A stretch of DNA of 64,000 bases from Heliopora coerulea (lineage: Eukaryota; Cnidaria; Anthozoa; Scleralcyonacea; Helioporidae). This document shows positions 1-12,700 of this stretch, piece by piece (the stretch's first letter is position 1; each line of letters opens with the position of its first letter). The DNA is taken from NCBI GenBank assembly GCA_030142905.1, contig JASJOG010000010.1:1935501-1999500 (forward strand), in the 5' to 3' direction. The position numbers and the translations under genes are program-made. Under the pieces are notes generated by a model. That model was given only the letters and a program-made list of their open reading frames with translations, ran no database searches and was not told the origin of the DNA.

Positions 1-571
1 TAAAAAGAATTGCATTGTGGTTGGCGTAAAGGTCTGTCAGGACGAATGCAGTAGTCAACAATTCCCAGACTGACTTCGTCGGAATACAAAGAATTGAAAC
101 CATGCAGGCAATTTCAAATGTCGTTTTGTCCACCATTCCGCGTTGTGCTTTGCGAACATCAAAACGGTCAAGTGTTAGATAGGTCATTGGACAACAACCT
201 TTTACTTTAATATTAAATAACAACTGTTAAATCACTTCTCCAAACGAAAGTGGACTTTCTTCCGCACTTTTAGTAATCTCAGCATTTCCTTTCTTATTGT
301 GCGCTACAAGGAGATATCAAAGGAGTTTAGAATAAATCCGACTCTCAACCTTATACTTATCTTGGAGTCACAAACGACACCATTAATTTTTTCTTCATTT
401 TCTTCGTGCTACTGCCACTCACTCTCTCTATAACGTCCGCTTCCATTCCGTTTTTTAATTTTTATTTTCAAGGGACAGACAGAGTTTACTTTACTTTCAG
501 AAAATAAAGTAGAAAACATACTCCGAAAAATAGTTCCATCTTGAACTCAAAATTTGAGAAAAACAAGCGGA

Positions 572-622
572 CACAGTGTTCAATAGTAATATTTCGAATT
601 TATTACAAATTCATCATCAGAC
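572..622 (-). ncRNA. Degenerate hammerhead-like motif of the PLE
   Basis: On the minus strand the core CTGATGA (620-614) is followed by an extra base, a 6-bp stem GAATTT/AAATTC closed by a 5-nt loop, then GAA (595-593). This is the arrangement of a type I hammerhead. The extra base before stem II and the lack of clear stems III and I suggest it does not cleave. Confidence 0.45.
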
Positions 623-728
623 TAATTTACAAAAGCTGAACCTAGGTCAATATATAGGCACAAGCGTGGTGACATCATACAGGAAGAATGTGTAGGCGGA
701 AGAAATTAGAGTGTGAATGAGTGATGTG

Positions 729-979
729 TTATGTCAGGTCAAATAATGAGAGTTCTTTGCTGGCTTTGAGTCCTACGTTTAGTTCTGGTTTTAGAGATTT
801 GATGAAAAGTGCTTCCATTAGTAAAAGTCGGTTTTTGTTAAGTGAATTATTTGCATATAGTATTTTGTAGTTGTTAACGATGAGATTTGTTAGCTTGGAA
901 ACGTGTATTTGTGGAAGTGTTTTGTCCGTTAAGTCGGTTATGTTTTGTGTGACAGTGTCTTGTGCGTTCTTGCATTCTA
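729..979 (-). pseudogene. C-terminal GIY-YIG endonuclease remnant of a Penelope-like element
   Basis: About 83 codons are open on the minus strand and end with TAA at 731-729. The translation has the conserved tail of PLE/retroelement GIY-YIG domains: KNRLLLMEALFIKSLKPELN. The catalytic GIY and YIG motifs would lie upstream and are missing because the element is cut at the inverted repeat. It cannot be an active enzyme. Confidence 0.75.
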
Positions 980-1069
980 AAAAGATGGAACTATTTTTCG
1001 GAGTATGTTTTCTACTTTATTTTCTTACTTTACTTTGATAATAATCTTTATTACTGTTCTTTGTTTTAG

Positions 1070-1369
1070 TTTTACCTGCAGTCCCTGAACAACTGCGCGT
1101 CGTCACCGTGAAATCCAGGACAGCTGTTTTAAGTTGGAGGGCCGCTGAAGATTATGAAGAAAGTCGCCTCACCGCTTATGTCATTCACTTGTCAAAAGTG
1201 TCTGATAACACTACATCAGAGAGGAATATAACCTTGGGACTGAAAAAATCGTCGCTAGAAATTATGCTGCCCAATCTATCAGAATATACTCAATATAGCG
1301 TCAAAATTGCAGCTGCAAACAGCTTAACCCTGAGTTCCTTTAGCAGAACAGAGAACTTTATAACATTGC
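1070..1369 (+). CDS. RPTP exon 1: FN3 domain
   Basis: This exon encodes one FN3 domain, from the VPEQLRVV strand through the core Trp in VLSWRA to [10 protein letters not shown]. The acceptor TTTTAG ends at 1069, and CAG at 1081 is an alternative in the same phase. The donor is GTAAGT at 1370. Both ends are phase 1. It lies upstream of the Ig array, the reverse of the usual Ig-then-FN3 order, so more domains may lie before it. Confidence 0.85.
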
Positions 1370-4300
1370 GTAAGTGCAAGTAATACGTGCAGACGCTATA
1401 GTCAGTTTGAACAAAGTTATTCCATAAATTTTAAGTTTGCATAGCGACCTGCATGAGGCAAACATTTCTAGAACATCAACGGGGAATCATAGGGAATTTT
1501 TTTCCACCTAAATAAAGGACAATTTTTGGATGGTGCTTTTTTGTTATGGCTTTGGCTGACAACACAGTTGTTCGTTGTTGGAATGGAAAATGCATTTCTC
1601 TAAACAATTAGCGTAGGATGTTCCCTTTCCTGGAAAAACTAGGGGCCAGGGTAATCTGGGACTCATTCTAGGAGTTTTATAAAATTTCTGGAAATATTTG
1701 CTTCATGGAAGTCCAACCACAAATGTAATTTAATAGTTTCATAATGCATTTTCAAGTAGCAACCAGCTAATTACTAAAATGTCAGATTTTGTGAAACTTA
1801 GTGGCAAGTGGCTTGCGTTGCTGAAATTGTACAGATAATCAGTGGTGTGTCGTCAGCACATGCATGATATCACTTTGTTTATACAGATGAAACCGACAGA
1901 TAATAGGACCTTGGGCTCTAAACATAACAGTCTCAGCGGGTAATAACAATGGAAGTGGGGATATCGAAAATTCTGCAAACGTTTTTGACCAACCATAATC
2001 ATAAATACGAAGATATCGATAATAATGAACAATCTCTGGACTCAGCTGTTTTGATATAAAAAATTATCAAGGTCAAATTGAAAACTGTCTGCCAAACGCG
2101 ATGGCCGAGGCTGGTGTTACAATCCAAGACCTTGATTATCCTTGACATTAAAAAAGCTAAATCGAATAAGTGTTTTATTATAAATTTTCATCATGTTTTT
2201 TTATACGCTCTCAAGCTATTTTACTCAGAAAAACTTTCGGAGTCCCTGATGGGAATCGAACCCGTAAGCTTCTGATCGCCGGTGAGATGCTCTAACCATT
2301 GAGCTTCATGGACTTAGATGGTGAGCGAAGGTTACATCTTTGTGCTGGTTCGTATTGATGGTAGACATATGTGCTGCCAGTCTGCAAGTTTCAATATGTC
2401 ATCTATTTATTTTAGTGATAATCAATGATGTTATTAAATGTGGTAGCTTGGTAGTTATATGATGTTCTTCGAACGAACCAGTACATAAATGTAACCTTTG
2501 CTCGCCATCTGAGTTCATGTAGCTCAATGGTTAGAGGAATCAGAGTGTTTTTCTGAGTAAAATAGCTTGAGAGCGTATAAAGAACATCGTATAACTACCA
2601 AGCTACTACATTTAATAACATCATTGATTCGCGCAAAAATAAATTGATGACATATCGAGACTTGCAAACTGGCAGTACATATGTCTACCATCAATACGAA
2701 CCAGTAAATAAATGTAACCTTTGCTCACCGTCTGAGTCCATTTAGCTCAGTGGTTAGAGCATCTCACTGGCAATCAGAAGGTTACGGGTTCGATTCCCGT
2801 CAGGGAATCAGAAAGTTTTTCTGAGTAAAATAAATTGACAGCGTATAAAGAACATCATATTAAAACCAAGCTACCACATTTAATATAAATTTTTAATTGA
2901 AACATACACATAATCATTGAACTATCTTAACTTAATTTGAAGCTTTACTCGACAAAAAGCTTTCCCTGCACAAACCGAACAGCCATCATTATCGTGACAT
3001 CAGCTTAAGTATGTCTTTTGTTTATCTAGATAATGCCAGTGGGTAATGTCGACTTAAAACATGAAAATCTAAGCGATTAATATAATCTGTACATAGGAAA
3101 TTCTCTCAAAGTTTTTGACCAGTCATAGTTACGAGTACGGAGAAAATATTTTCTTGTCTTCTTAATTGCTGTAACAATGCATTCTTTTTTTCAGTTCCGG
3201 CAAATGTCTCATTGAGTGATCATGACTTTATAAAGGTGAAAGAAAACCAATCAAACGTGAGTATTGTTTGCACCGGAATAAGCTACCCAACTCCAAACAT
3301 TACATGGAAGAAAAATGGGAAGGAATTGACGAGAGTTGAGTCGAAGGCAGCAGCAAATGATTCCATTGTATATCAGTTGGTGAAGACTTTTGAAAAAGAT
3401 CAAAAAAGTAATGTAGCAATAAAAGTTACCAGCACTTTATTTTTAAGACCAGCTGGGATTAACTTTAAAGATCGTGGTTATTACAGCTGTGAAGTTTTAA
3501 ACAAAAACGAAAGCAACACTCCAGCTAATGAAACAATTGGAGTATTTTGTAAGTATTATTTCAATGCTTTTCTCATTTCATTCACGCATCCATGCGTCTA
3601 TGCTTCCATCCGTCCCTCTCCCCCTCCCTCCCTCGCTCCGTCAATCCATCCATCCGTCCGTCCGTCCGTTCGTCAGCCCGTTCACCCACATCGTATTACA
3701 TACGTTCCAAAAAGTTTTGAACTGTCTTCGATAGCCGTCTTTGGAACAAAGAAGATTAGAACATAAAGCAATAATGATGTATAAAATAGCAAACGGTTTG
3801 CTATCAATTATCTAATTAATTCATTTAGTCTTAAAAAAATGAATGATGATTTGAGATCGGGTGGAAGATATTTCCTGCTAGCTAAAACTAAGACTGAATA
3901 TTTTCATAATAAGTTTGCTTTTCATGGGCCAATGATTTGGAATAACTTGTCATCGTACCTAAAAGCAAATATGTCTTTGGAAACTTTCAAAAAAGAATTG
4001 AATTACTTTATTGCAAAATGATTAATTATACTTACAGTATATGTATTTTTTAAAAAAATTCACGGCTTACAGGTAGAGCAGAATGTAAATTTTATTTAAT
4101 ATTTCTGATGTAATCACCATGATTAAATACTGTTTTCTTATCTTATCTCATCTCGTCTCATCTCGTCTCGTCTCGTCTCGTCTTGTCTTATCTGTTTTAT
4201 AAAAACTGAGTACCTTAACACTTACCCTTCATATTTCTTATTCTTTAATTCCGAAAAAGTTCCTCCTCGTATACTGGAAAGACCTCAAAGCAGAACATAC

Positions 4301-6655
4301 CACGAAGGTGGGAAAATATCTCTTACTTGTCGTGCAGAAGCTCTTCCACAAGCAAATGTTACATGGGATATTTTTAAAGACATGGTGGATATGCGCAAAA
4401 CAGATTATCGTAATGGTACTTTAGTGATTGAAAGATTGAAAAGTCTCGGTGAATACCAATTTATGGTGATATGTAAAGCAGAGAGCAAAGGAGGAAAAGC
4501 TACAGCAAATGCGTCCATACAAATTCTCGGTAGGTTTAACGTACAGTGTAGTGTATAACGTTGCGTCATCCTTGTCCATCAAAACAGCTTTTTCTATCGG
4601 TTTTTTGAGGCAAATTCATACAATATTATTTTTCATAGTTAGTTGAAGGCTTATTTCAGAAAGGCTTTCTCATTGAGGTACACAACAAAAAATCTCACAT
4701 GAAACGGAGTTTATAGATTATTAATGAAATCTTTCGACATTTTAAGTTCCAACCTGGACGAGCTGCAAAAGATGCAGCTCTAGGACTGGCTGGGAATCGA
4801 ACCCGAGACACTGCGATTTTAATGCTGTACTCTGCCAACTTACTGACCTACGAAGGCCGTCACCAAGAGCTTGGCCATGACTTCTAAGTTTGTCATTGTG
4901 GTAATGCCAGTCAAGCAATGAGTATAGTTAACCGGCATTACCACTAATTTAAATACAAAACAGTGGAGTCCCCATGTTTTCTTAGTGTACTTTATGTTAT
5001 TTCAGTTATACTTGTTTGTTGATGTTCGTCTTAATTTCATTTTTCCTGGCTAAATCGCTTTTACTGGTGGTGATGGCAGTGGTGGCAGTGATGGCAGTGG
5101 TGGCAGTGATGGCAGTGGTTGTGGTGATGGCAGTGCTGGCAGTGGTGGCAGTGCTGGCAGTGCTGGCAGTGCTGGCAGTGCTGGCAGTGCTGGCAGTGCT
5201 GGCAGTGCTGGCAGTGGTCGCAGTGGTCGCAGTGATGGTGTATAGTGTTGATAATAATTATGTTAGTTACTGACCTTTGACCATTAAATCCGTCGTGTCA
5301 AGTTCAGTGTATTAATTGGTTTCAAACAGTAATATAAAAATGGGATGCTGCGTAGGCAGTATAAAACAGCACAAAAAGTTAAAAGGTTGGTAGACTGCCG
5401 AATTTATGAGAAATTCGGCAGTCTACCAACCTTTTAATTTTTTCTGCTATTTATTAGTTTCCTCTGTTTTGACAACAAAAAGTTGATATTGCTGTATCTT
5501 CGTTTGCCATGGTTTCATGACAGTTTATTGTCAACAGACTATTGAACAAATTATTCAACAACGCTTCTTCGCATAAATCCACATAGCAACAAGACGACCA
5601 AACTTATGTTGTATTGATGGACCATTATAACTAACCAAAATGGGCAGCAGCCAATTCCTTTAACACGTGCTTAGCAAAAACAACGTCGGCGAAGAATTTG
5701 TCATACCGCGAAATGTAAACTATTTTCTTTAATTTAATTATCTTTCATTATTCACTGGTAGATCTTTTTCTGATGTGTGAGGTGCTATATATATCTGAGA
5801 AATTCTCTATAAGGGGTTTTGGCTTCACTATATGAATATATCTAAAATCATCATAAAACTCACTTTTTGTATATATCTATTACAAGAAAAGCAGCCGGGA
5901 GAGTATTTGTTTAATTCTTCAGCTGGTGATACACGTTGGCCGGTGTGGACGAAATTCAAACCAGCCATAGATGGGTTCCCAATAAGTTTTGGCCAAGTTT
6001 CTTGGGAAGCAAAAGTGATGGCCTAGAACTTATAATAAGCGACTACCAGTAAAGTTATCGATCTGTCAGTGTGATTAACCAATCACTGGCTTATTTCTTA
6101 CTTTATAGTTCTTACTTTATCACTATAGGAGGTTAATATCCTCGGCTTCTCCCAAGATCCGCCAGCGTAATTGGTTGAGGGAATTGTCTTTTTTTTATTT
6201 TTATTTCATTCTAGTGAAACCAAGGATTACGAACTTAACAAAAGATTTGACCGCAATACTATACGACAATGTAACTTTAAAGTGCAGTATTTTGGCGAAT
6301 CCTCCTCCCCATGTGGTTTGGACTAAAAATGATTCGGTTATCGATGAACAAAACGTTCATCTTCACGACGATAACAAGACGATTTTTATAGAAAGAGCTA
6401 GACTGAAAAATATCGGGAAATATTCATGTAATGCACGAAACAGTTTGTCAAGTACGAGTAAAAGTTTAATCCTTAGTCTAAAAGGTAAGGAAATATTCCT
6501 ATATACTCCCAACAATTTTATCAGCAAAAACTTAAAGGGCAAGGTGTAGTTTGGTTGAGGAATAAAGAAGGGTACTTCAGCATCCTGTGCAAGTACACTT
6601 GCAGGTGAATGTCAGTGTGAGTGTGGGATACTATGATACTATAGATACAGATAGG

Positions 6656-6731
<76 letters not shown>

Positions 6732-9700
6732 AAGGAGAGAGAGAGGAAAAGGGACAGCGAAATTGACTGATTTTTTTATTTTCGGCGTTACCTTTTCATC
6801 AGAGGCAAATGATAGCATATACACAATTAACCCTTTCCCTGGCAAGGCAGCCAGCGCCTAAAATTCTGTCCTGGCTAAAGTCAGACAATTTTATTGAGCA
6901 GAGGAAGACGTTATGAAGTGGAAGGGTTAAGGCTCACTTAATATAAATCGATACTTTTATTAGCAAATGTTCCTTGCATTTTTTGTTCTACCCAATGGCT
7001 GACGATTTTATTAAGCGGAGAAGAAGCGTCAAGCAGTAAAAGCGTTAAAAAACGGGAATTAAAAAACGTTATATATTCATGACTATCGGCAAGAATTGAA
7101 CCGAGAACGTCATGACCCAGGGTAAACAGTACATCGGAGTGACAAACTGACGAACACGTTACCGCGTATTTGGTATATCGTGTATAGATACGTTAAGGTG
7201 ATACCAGTAAGAAAATTAAAATTTTGGAGCGTTTGCACTTCGTATGACGACAATATAATTGAGTGTATAATTTATGATATTTACTATTATAAGTAAATCG
7301 GGACTATCATATCTAATTTAAATGTCATTATTTAACCATCATGTCTGATGCAAATGCCACGGTATCATTATCTTCATCGTTATCGTCTTCATTATCATCA
7401 TCATTATCATCATCATTATGGTCATAATGTCCAATACACACGCTACAATAGTACTAGTTAAAAAACAAAAATTTATTCAGAATCCAGTCAAAATTCCATT
7501 TTTTTAGCTCTCCCAAAAGTTCACGTCATCGGAAGTTTGACAAGAAAGTTAAGAATTGGAGAAAAGAACGTTACTGTAAACTGTTTGGGTTATGGTTATC
7601 CTAAACCAAGCATTACGTGGAAAATAAACGGTACAGGGATTGTGTTGGGGAACAATTCGATGGCTAACCATGTGTACCAGCAGGTCTATGAAGATGGTGT
7701 CGATCCTAAAAATGTGACAAACCTACAGTATGATAATAATCTTGAATATGTAAAAAGTGTTTTACATATAAGACCTTTTGGAGCTGATTTCTACGACCAT
7801 GGAAACTATACGTGTGAAGTAAAAATTGGCTCTGACATCAACAACAAAAGTGTAGAAGTGATATGTAAGTTAACTACATTCATATTCTCTTCGTTTTAGT
7901 CTATTTCTTTTTTTCAGTTCAGAGTGGACAAAAAGAATTATTTTGTATGGGTTTCGGTTTCGTTTTCGGTGTCCTTGTGGCCTGGGTTTGGATATGCGTC
8001 TTTCTATACATTGCCGTTTGCGCCAGCGTTTGTGTCCCTATCGGTGACGTTGTCTGTATGTTAGAACCGATATCTATGTTTGTTTGGGTGTTTGTGTCTA
8101 TCTTTGTCTATGCTTTGGCTTAGTTTTTACAATTATAACTTAATCGAGTAGCTGTGTCAATACTTTGGTCAGGGTTTCAAAATCACGTCAATCGCTACGT
8201 TAAATAATTTTAGTCTGTGTTACAGTTACATTGGGGAAGGGGTCGGTAAAGAGTTCAAACTGCCATTGCTATCAATAAGCGTAAATAAATCGCCTTAGAA
8301 AGCCGTAAAAACCTTAAAATATAGGTGACAATAGACCCTAACCTCCGATCCCCCGAAGGGAAATTTCTGCCTGTGCATCTGCTGTGGTAAAAGTTGAACA
8401 TAAGTCTCCATGCGCCAAATGTACTTTGCGGTCATTTCAAATCAAAACCAGCACAAGCAATATTTTCAAAGATGATCACTTTTTTCTTCACGTATGTTAC
8501 CTTAACACAGTATAAACGACGGATAAAACGAACAGTTGCTAACTCAAATGAGTTCTTATGACACAGTAAAAGAAGTGAAAAAAATACATCGAGTTTGATA
8601 AGGGAAAACCCCGCTCCTTCCACCGAATTGCTGAAGAATAATTCTGAAAGCGTATGTTCTGTACAAAAACCTTCAATGATTAGTGTTCTTATTTATGTTG
8701 ACTGAGCATAAAAGAATGCTACCGCCAACTTTTTTAAACCTTCCTTTGAAAATTTTATTCTTGTTGTGAATTCGGCTAAATTCGAAATAGTAAATAAAAA
8801 TAGGAATTTAAAACAAAAAATTAAACAAGAAAATGGAGTGTCCTGTTTCTCACCTTTAAGAATGATGCACATATTTGTAGAAACTGTCAAGCCGACGCTT
8901 TGCTTGTCATTAATGTCACCATATCCAAATCGACTATTTCTATGCTCCATTTGTCAAACTTGATGCCCTAGAATGTAAGTGAGTTCTCCTATAATAATAC
9001 TCTATATAATTGATAATCTATGCCTAATCTAAATGTCGGAACAATACTGGAAAATATCCGCGGTATAAATCTAAGTGACACCTTGAATACCATCTTCACA
9101 CGAATTCTACACTCCTTCAAGAACTTGTTTGTGGGCGGACTATCACTGAAGTAAAAGTTATATAATTGACTCTATCTTTGTTCTGTTTGACAAGAGATTG
9201 TTCAGCTCTGAACCGTTGACGTGAAATGACTCTTGAAATCATCCTAGATGTTTAAATATTCCATGGTGAAGACATAGAATACCTTTAGTATTACTGGGCG
9301 TAAGCCCTTCTGGCTCGGTGCCTGCATCTGAGTCTTTGTCAACCAGTTCACGAGCTCGAACTGACATGATTATAGAGCTGCCTCATTAGGCCAGTCAAAC
9401 TTTCTATTGAGGGTTGTGCTATGAAAATCATTTTACACCTTAAAGGAACTCAGTATGCACTGCAAAAGTTGACGCTCTGATGTCTTTTATTTGTCGATTT
9501 CGTGTGCATGATGTGCTTAATTTCTGTGTATGTTTTGTCTGAAGTCTTCCCTATAATCAAAAGTGGCAAAGGGCCGGAAAATATGACTATTTTGGAAGGA
9601 CACGACGCCTTGCTGAACTGCATGGTAGATGGTCAACCACCTCCTTCCACGTCCTGGCTATTTCAAAATAAAGATATTTCCACCAATCACACTGTATTTC

Positions 9701-12700
9701 CGAATGGTTCTTTGAAGTTGGATTCAGTCCAAAATACAGCTAAGTATGAAGGACTGTACTCGTGTTTTGCAAAAAATAAAGCTGGTGAAAGCAGAAAGTC
9801 AAATGCTACTCTTACTGTACATGGTAAGTTTGATTTCTGATAATTGTTAAGATAATGGTTTGGGAAAATTTATTTTGTTGGTGACACAACCCAGTCAGAT
9901 GTGTAACTACTCGTGTTCTCTTTATTAAATTTCTTGCTGTGTAGATATTTACAAATGATTTTGGAAAAGACCACTATAGTTTGTGTTTCTGATGTGTTGG
10001 TTGCATGTTCCCATTCAAATGACTATGAACCGGTTTTCGCTTTGGTCACTATTCACGAGCGACTTTTGATCATTTGGACTTTGAAATTTATATTTGAAAG
10101 GAAGGGTGGGAATTTTATACGTCCATGGCTTGTTATGAAAATATTATTTACTCTCTCGTCCAAAAGCGTGTTTCAATCGTTAAAAGAGTTAAAAATTGAT
10201 TTCGTCCTATCAGAGAAATTTTACTTTCGCTGTTTTTGAGAATCCCCATTGGTTGAGTTTCGTAAAGTTATAGTATGTTGCTATTAAAAAAGATTGGTTC
10301 TTGTTTAGTCTAGCAAGCTTTACGTCACGTTTTATGGTTTTTACCCTCTATAAATCTCTTCTGTGGGTAAGATTTGGTGTCTAATTTTTGACACTAGAAG
10401 TACCAACGTTTTATGACCCCAAATCTTGGAACCCAAATCTTGGAAAATTAAAGTTGAGTCGGCTAGCCCCTAGTGCAGGATCCAGGTTTGGTATACCATT
10501 AAATGAGCGTATCAACATTCAACACTTCAATATTTAAAAGAAATTCTGTGGCGTAAAATGAACGTATGTTTCAGATGAGGTGTTGACAAATTGAAATTGA
10601 GTTTAGAGCGGATACAAAGTCAAGATTAGCTGCTTCAGTTCCTCCCGTTTGTTTGTTTTTTATTTTCCTATTTTCTATTTTTATTATGTGTTGCAGTTCC
10701 TGCCAGGATTGTCACATTAACTCCAAGCGGTGTCTATCAACTGAAGGATAATGTCACGCTCAACTGTTTGGTTGCCGGGGATCCTTTTCCGCGAGTCATC
10801 TGGACAAAAGTCAATGAGTCAGGCCTTTCGACGTTGCCAAAGTTTATCTTGGGAGATAAAAACCAAACACTTACCATAACAAATGTGACCTTAAAGGATC
10901 ATGGAAATTATACCTGCACGACTAGTAACAAATATCAAACAGTAAAAAAACACGTGATTGTATATGTTGAAGGTAAATCTAAAGTTTCTGTTAGATTCTT
11001 TTTCCTAATAACTTTGAGTGGCTTGACCAAGAGAGGGGGGAGCTGGATAGGGGCTTGTGCCCCTCAAATTTTATTGGACTGATAAATATCATTCAAAACA
11101 TTGTACGTTGTCTCGAATCAGTATCTGGGGGCTTAACGTTTAAAATTTAACCCGTAGGTTTACTCCCATGTCAAAATTCCTTGTGGCAGTGCTTTGAGCA
11201 CCTCCCCTTCCCAAAAACGTAAATCTAGTCACCCTAGTAAGCATTTCGCGTAAGTCCTGCCACAATCACATTATCTACTTTCATTTCTTTCCAAAACCCG
11301 AGAGCTTCAAATTATTAAAAACACAACAAAAGAAGGAAATTCCGTTTAGCACTTTTTGCCTGATAAGTGAGACGTCTTTATAATGAAATTGTAGAGCGAA
11401 ACTTGTAATTTTTGTGTGTTATACTTGATCAGATGAACTAATTTTCTTTTTTATTTTTTTGTTTTGTTTTTTTTACCTCCCATTCCTATTGGAGTAACGA
11501 ATGTCTTATAAACAGCTTTTGTTTTAACTTAGATACGTCAGCCAATTTGTGTCAAGAACCACTTTTTTTTTGTTCTCTTTTAGCTCATCATTGGTACCTA
11601 CAATAACTGTAACCGTAAACGTTAGCCAAAGAGTTCCACTAAGTTTGTCGATTTATTGTAAGATCAAAATTTAATTTTGTGAATTATTACCTGCCCATAG
11701 TTGGGAAAAAATTAAGAAATAAAAAAAATTAATAAAGAATAAATTAAACAACTCACTGCCTTTTTAATTTTTACCCAAAGCAAAAATCACTCGCAAATGC
11801 AGTAGAACTATAGGATTGGAGACGAAGAAATATTCCCTTTAATTTAACCTTTTTATTCTTTGTTTTCAGTTAAGCCAAATGTAACTTTGAATTCATCATC
11901 AACACTGTTCCTAAAAACCGTGCAAGAGAGTGCCATCATCACATGCAGTGTTATAGCATACCCATCGTTGAATGTAACGTGGTACAGAAATGGGCTAGAA
12001 GTTGGGAAGGGAAATGATAGTTCGGAGATCGATGTTTACCAAAAAGTTGTCAACTCACGTCCAGATTACTTTCTACAACCAGTGGCGAGTATTCTATATG
12101 TCAATCCAAATAACACCAAAAGCCAATTTGGAAACTACACTTGTAGGGCCGCTCCTAATGTATCGAAACGAGTGGAAATTGTTCGTAAGTATCAACTAAA
12201 GTCGATAATTTGGGCAGAAGACACATTCATTACACAGTACGCGACTTAATCAATAGTCAAGTGACTACGCGAAAGTCACACTAATCAAATTTAGAGGTCC
12301 CGATTCTACGTTATCATGCAACTAGACAGAAAAAACAGTGACTCGTTTGGTCTTTAGTTACTCTTTTCATTCAGTAATCGAGTCTTACCTCTCACCAAAC
12401 GTTAAAACCATATTTTGGATGAATTGTTAAATGGCTCATTTAGTGATTTTGTATTATTTGCCGTCATATTTTGTTGTCGTTTTCATTATTGCTAGTGTTT
12501 TTGGTTTTTTTTGTAATAGATGCCGTTATATTATATCATTATTACTATTACAATGAAGTAACCTGTTACATTGACTATAAGCAGGCCATTCCTTCATCCT
12601 TAGGCAGTTCAGAATGAAAGTTCAGGCTAACAAAATTTGGTAGCTCTGTTAATAATGAAGATTTCTTAGCTATAATAACTCAGTCACTCTGCTTGTATTT

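Larger units (their letters stand above)
490..1036 (-). mobile_element. Penelope-like element fragment bounded by 44-nt inverted repeats
   Basis: About 44 nt at 498-542 recur as a perfect reverse complement at 982-1024. The direct repeat TACTTTACTTT flanks both outer ends and looks like a target-site duplication. On the minus strand, 979 down to 729 reads as the C-terminus of a retroelement GIY-YIG endonuclease, including ALFIKSLKPELN, and ends at a stop. Downstream on the same strand lies a hammerhead-like segment (572-622). Penelope-like elements encode a reverse transcriptase plus GIY-YIG and may carry inverted terminal repeats. This copy keeps only the 3' end. Confidence 0.75.
1..1069. 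other. Intron (3' part), with a PLE fragment
   Basis: No exon is recognised in the first kilobase. It should be the 3' part of an intron, because the first exon has an acceptor at 1068-1069 and starts in phase 1. Its second half is a Penelope-like fragment with inverted ends, described separately. Bases 1-480 show no recognisable gene. Confidence 0.6.
3549..4259. other. Intron with microsatellites and a LINE relic
   Basis: It contains a (CCGT)n tract at 3605-3675, a LINE C-terminal relic at 3777-4021 and a (TCTCG/TCTTA)n tract at 4135-4192. No exon is seen. Confidence 0.6.
4530..6214. other. Intron with SINE relic, minisatellite and hairpin
   Basis: It contains a tRNA-like relic near 4783-4865, a 9-bp minisatellite at 5064-5235 and a perfect hairpin at 5379-5437. 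The rest (5440-6214) is unremarkable. Confidence 0.6.
6485..7507. other. Intron with GA microsatellite and dispersed repeats
   Basis: A (GA)n tract at 6660-6748 abuts a possible degenerate PLE end on minus (6766-6810, CTGATGA then GCCGAAAA). A dispersed repeat lies at 6829-6935, and a weak tRNA-like relic near 7085-7160. A TCA-rich microsatellite lies at 7365-7420. Confidence 0.5.

Noticed and set aside
2240..2808. tRNA genes with a GGC anticodon
   Set aside because: Acceptor arms do not pair, the anticodon stem has a mismatch and a common non-tRNA tail follows. These are SINE-like repeats.
3549..3766. Extension of the first Ig exon to a stop at 3766
   Set aside because: It reads through a strong donor at 3549 into a CCGT repeat and leaves the Ig fold.
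5016..5273. Open reading frame of 85 codons rich in Val and Ala
   Set aside because: It is a by-product of the 9-base minisatellite.
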